Origin: an uncultured Bacteroidota bacterium | Lineage (GTDB): Bacteria > Bacteroidota > Bacteroidia > NS11-12g > UBA955 | Assembly: GCA_903953615.1 (NCBI GenBank) | Contig: CAJBKH010000168.1 | Coordinates: forward strand, 1-13,159 | Length of the DNA stretch: 13,159 bases | Reading direction: 5' to 3' | Part shown: one piece after another, positions 12,855-13,159 of the stretch | Layout: each line of letters opens with the position of its first letter | Numbering within the stretch: position 1 is the stretch's first letter | The notes under the pieces: generated by a model | Seen by the model: the letters and a program-made list of their open reading frames with translations, nothing else | What the model was told of the DNA's origin: nothing | Databases searched by the model: none | Position numbers and translations under genes: made by a program

Positions 12855-12912
12855 GCAATTTGAGACCAGTGAAGAGCTCGCCCTTCATATCTGACTGAAA
12901 GAAATTTTTACG

Positions 12913-12930
12913 TCCCGATAGGAATCGGGA
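12913..12930. repeat. 18-bp near-palindrome TCCCGATAGGAATCGGGA (copy 2)
   Basis: A 7-bp stem TCCCGAT/ATCGGGA around AGGA. It differs from the perfect palindrome at 8861-8878 in only two central bases. It lies 59 bp after the kinase stop. Confidence 0.65.
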
Positions 12931-12971
12931 TGGGTTTAACACGGGTTGTATTTTGTCAAAAGTTTGTTGCT

Positions 12972-12998
12972 AATGAGCTTTGCTTTGCAAAGCTTATT
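12972..12998 (+). terminator. Possible terminator hairpin downstream of the kinase cluster
   Basis: AGCTTTGC (12976-12983), loop TTT, GCAAAGCT (12987-12994), extendable to 12 bp through one G-T pair and three A-T pairs (12972-12998). A T-run begins several bases later (about 13006-13011) rather than at once. It lies about 120 bp after the kinase stop. The hairpin is clear; its role as a terminator is uncertain. Confidence 0.4.
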
Positions 12999-13057
12999 CT
13001 CTTACTTTTTTGTGTTTTGATAATTTAATTTTTAATTAAGGCATCAAAGCGAATACT

Positions 13058-13091
13058 TGGTGGGCAAAAAAGTAACCAAAAAAGCCCACCA
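13058..13091. repeat. Hairpin TGGTGGGC / GCCCACCA with an A-rich loop
   Basis: An 8-bp inverted repeat at 13058-13065 and 13084-13091 enclosing the 18-base loop AAAAAAGTAACCAAAAAA. From memory, AAAAAAGTAACCAAAAAA-like segments recur between genes in many Bacteroidota genomes, so this may be a dispersed intergenic element. Confidence 0.5.
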
Positions 13092-13159
13092 CGAATGAGA
13101 AATTTTCATTTTTCTTCTCGCGCAGGCTCACCCTTCATCTCTGAAAAATAAAAATTTCA

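Larger units (their letters stand above)
12855..13159. other. Gene-free 3' region with hairpins and repeat motifs
   Basis: No credible reading frame. It contains an 18-bp palindrome (12913-12930), two hairpins (12972-12998 and 13058-13091) and an imperfect direct repeat, GCTC(G/A)CCCTTCAT...CTG, at 12876-12893 and 13126-13143. The density of short repeats suggests an intergenic repeat cluster or the edge of a mobile or rearranged segment; no transposase is visible. Confidence 0.55.

Overview
The window looks like ordinary chromosomal DNA from a member of the Bacteroidota, with an accessory character in places. The clues are AT-rich sequence, exact TAnnTTTG -7 promoter boxes just upstream of several starts, a scarcity of Shine-Dalgarno sequences, and the protein types present (split HipA systems, Rcp1-like response regulators, soluble repeat-rich histidine kinases). 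I cannot place the family or genus with confidence.

Left end (1-2127, + strand): the 3' part of an RND/HAE1 efflux pump gene, overlapping a TolC-type outer-membrane channel gene by 11 bp. This is the distal end of a tripartite export operon whose adaptor gene probably lies upstream of the window.

Middle (2135-8697, all - strand), in transcription order from the right: a PaaE-like flavin/2Fe-2S reductase, an exported coiled-coil protein of unknown function, a small ABM/DUF3291-like protein, the 23S rRNA methyltransferase RlmF, a GNAT acetyltransferase, a YedK/HMCES-type SRAP protein, and a three-gene toxin-antitoxin module. That module is an XRE regulator, a stand-alone HipA N-terminal domain and a HipA kinase core, joined by two ATGA overlaps. 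This is the hipB-hipS-hipT layout rather than the classical hipBA. Its upstream region carries three 18-bp sites of the form AGTGC-N8-GC(A/T)CT at 60 and 61 bp spacing, one on the hipB start codon. They have the same geometry as the E. coli HipB operator but a different sequence, and they are the most specific regulatory signal I found.

Right part: a gene-free stretch of about 390 bp with hairpins and an 18-bp perfect palindrome; corA (- strand); a 321-bp divergent intergenic region; then on the + strand two tandem paralogous CheY-like response regulators and a soluble histidine kinase. The N-terminal half of the kinase is a 63-bp/21-residue tandem repeat (three heptads per unit) that runs straight into the phospho-acceptor helix. 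The last 305 bp are non-coding, contain several hairpins, and hold a second near-copy of the 18-bp palindrome.

The candidates for under-described biology are the tripartite HipBST-like module with its operator array and the RR-RR-repeat-kinase cluster. Both are built from known families; the specific architecture is what merits attention.
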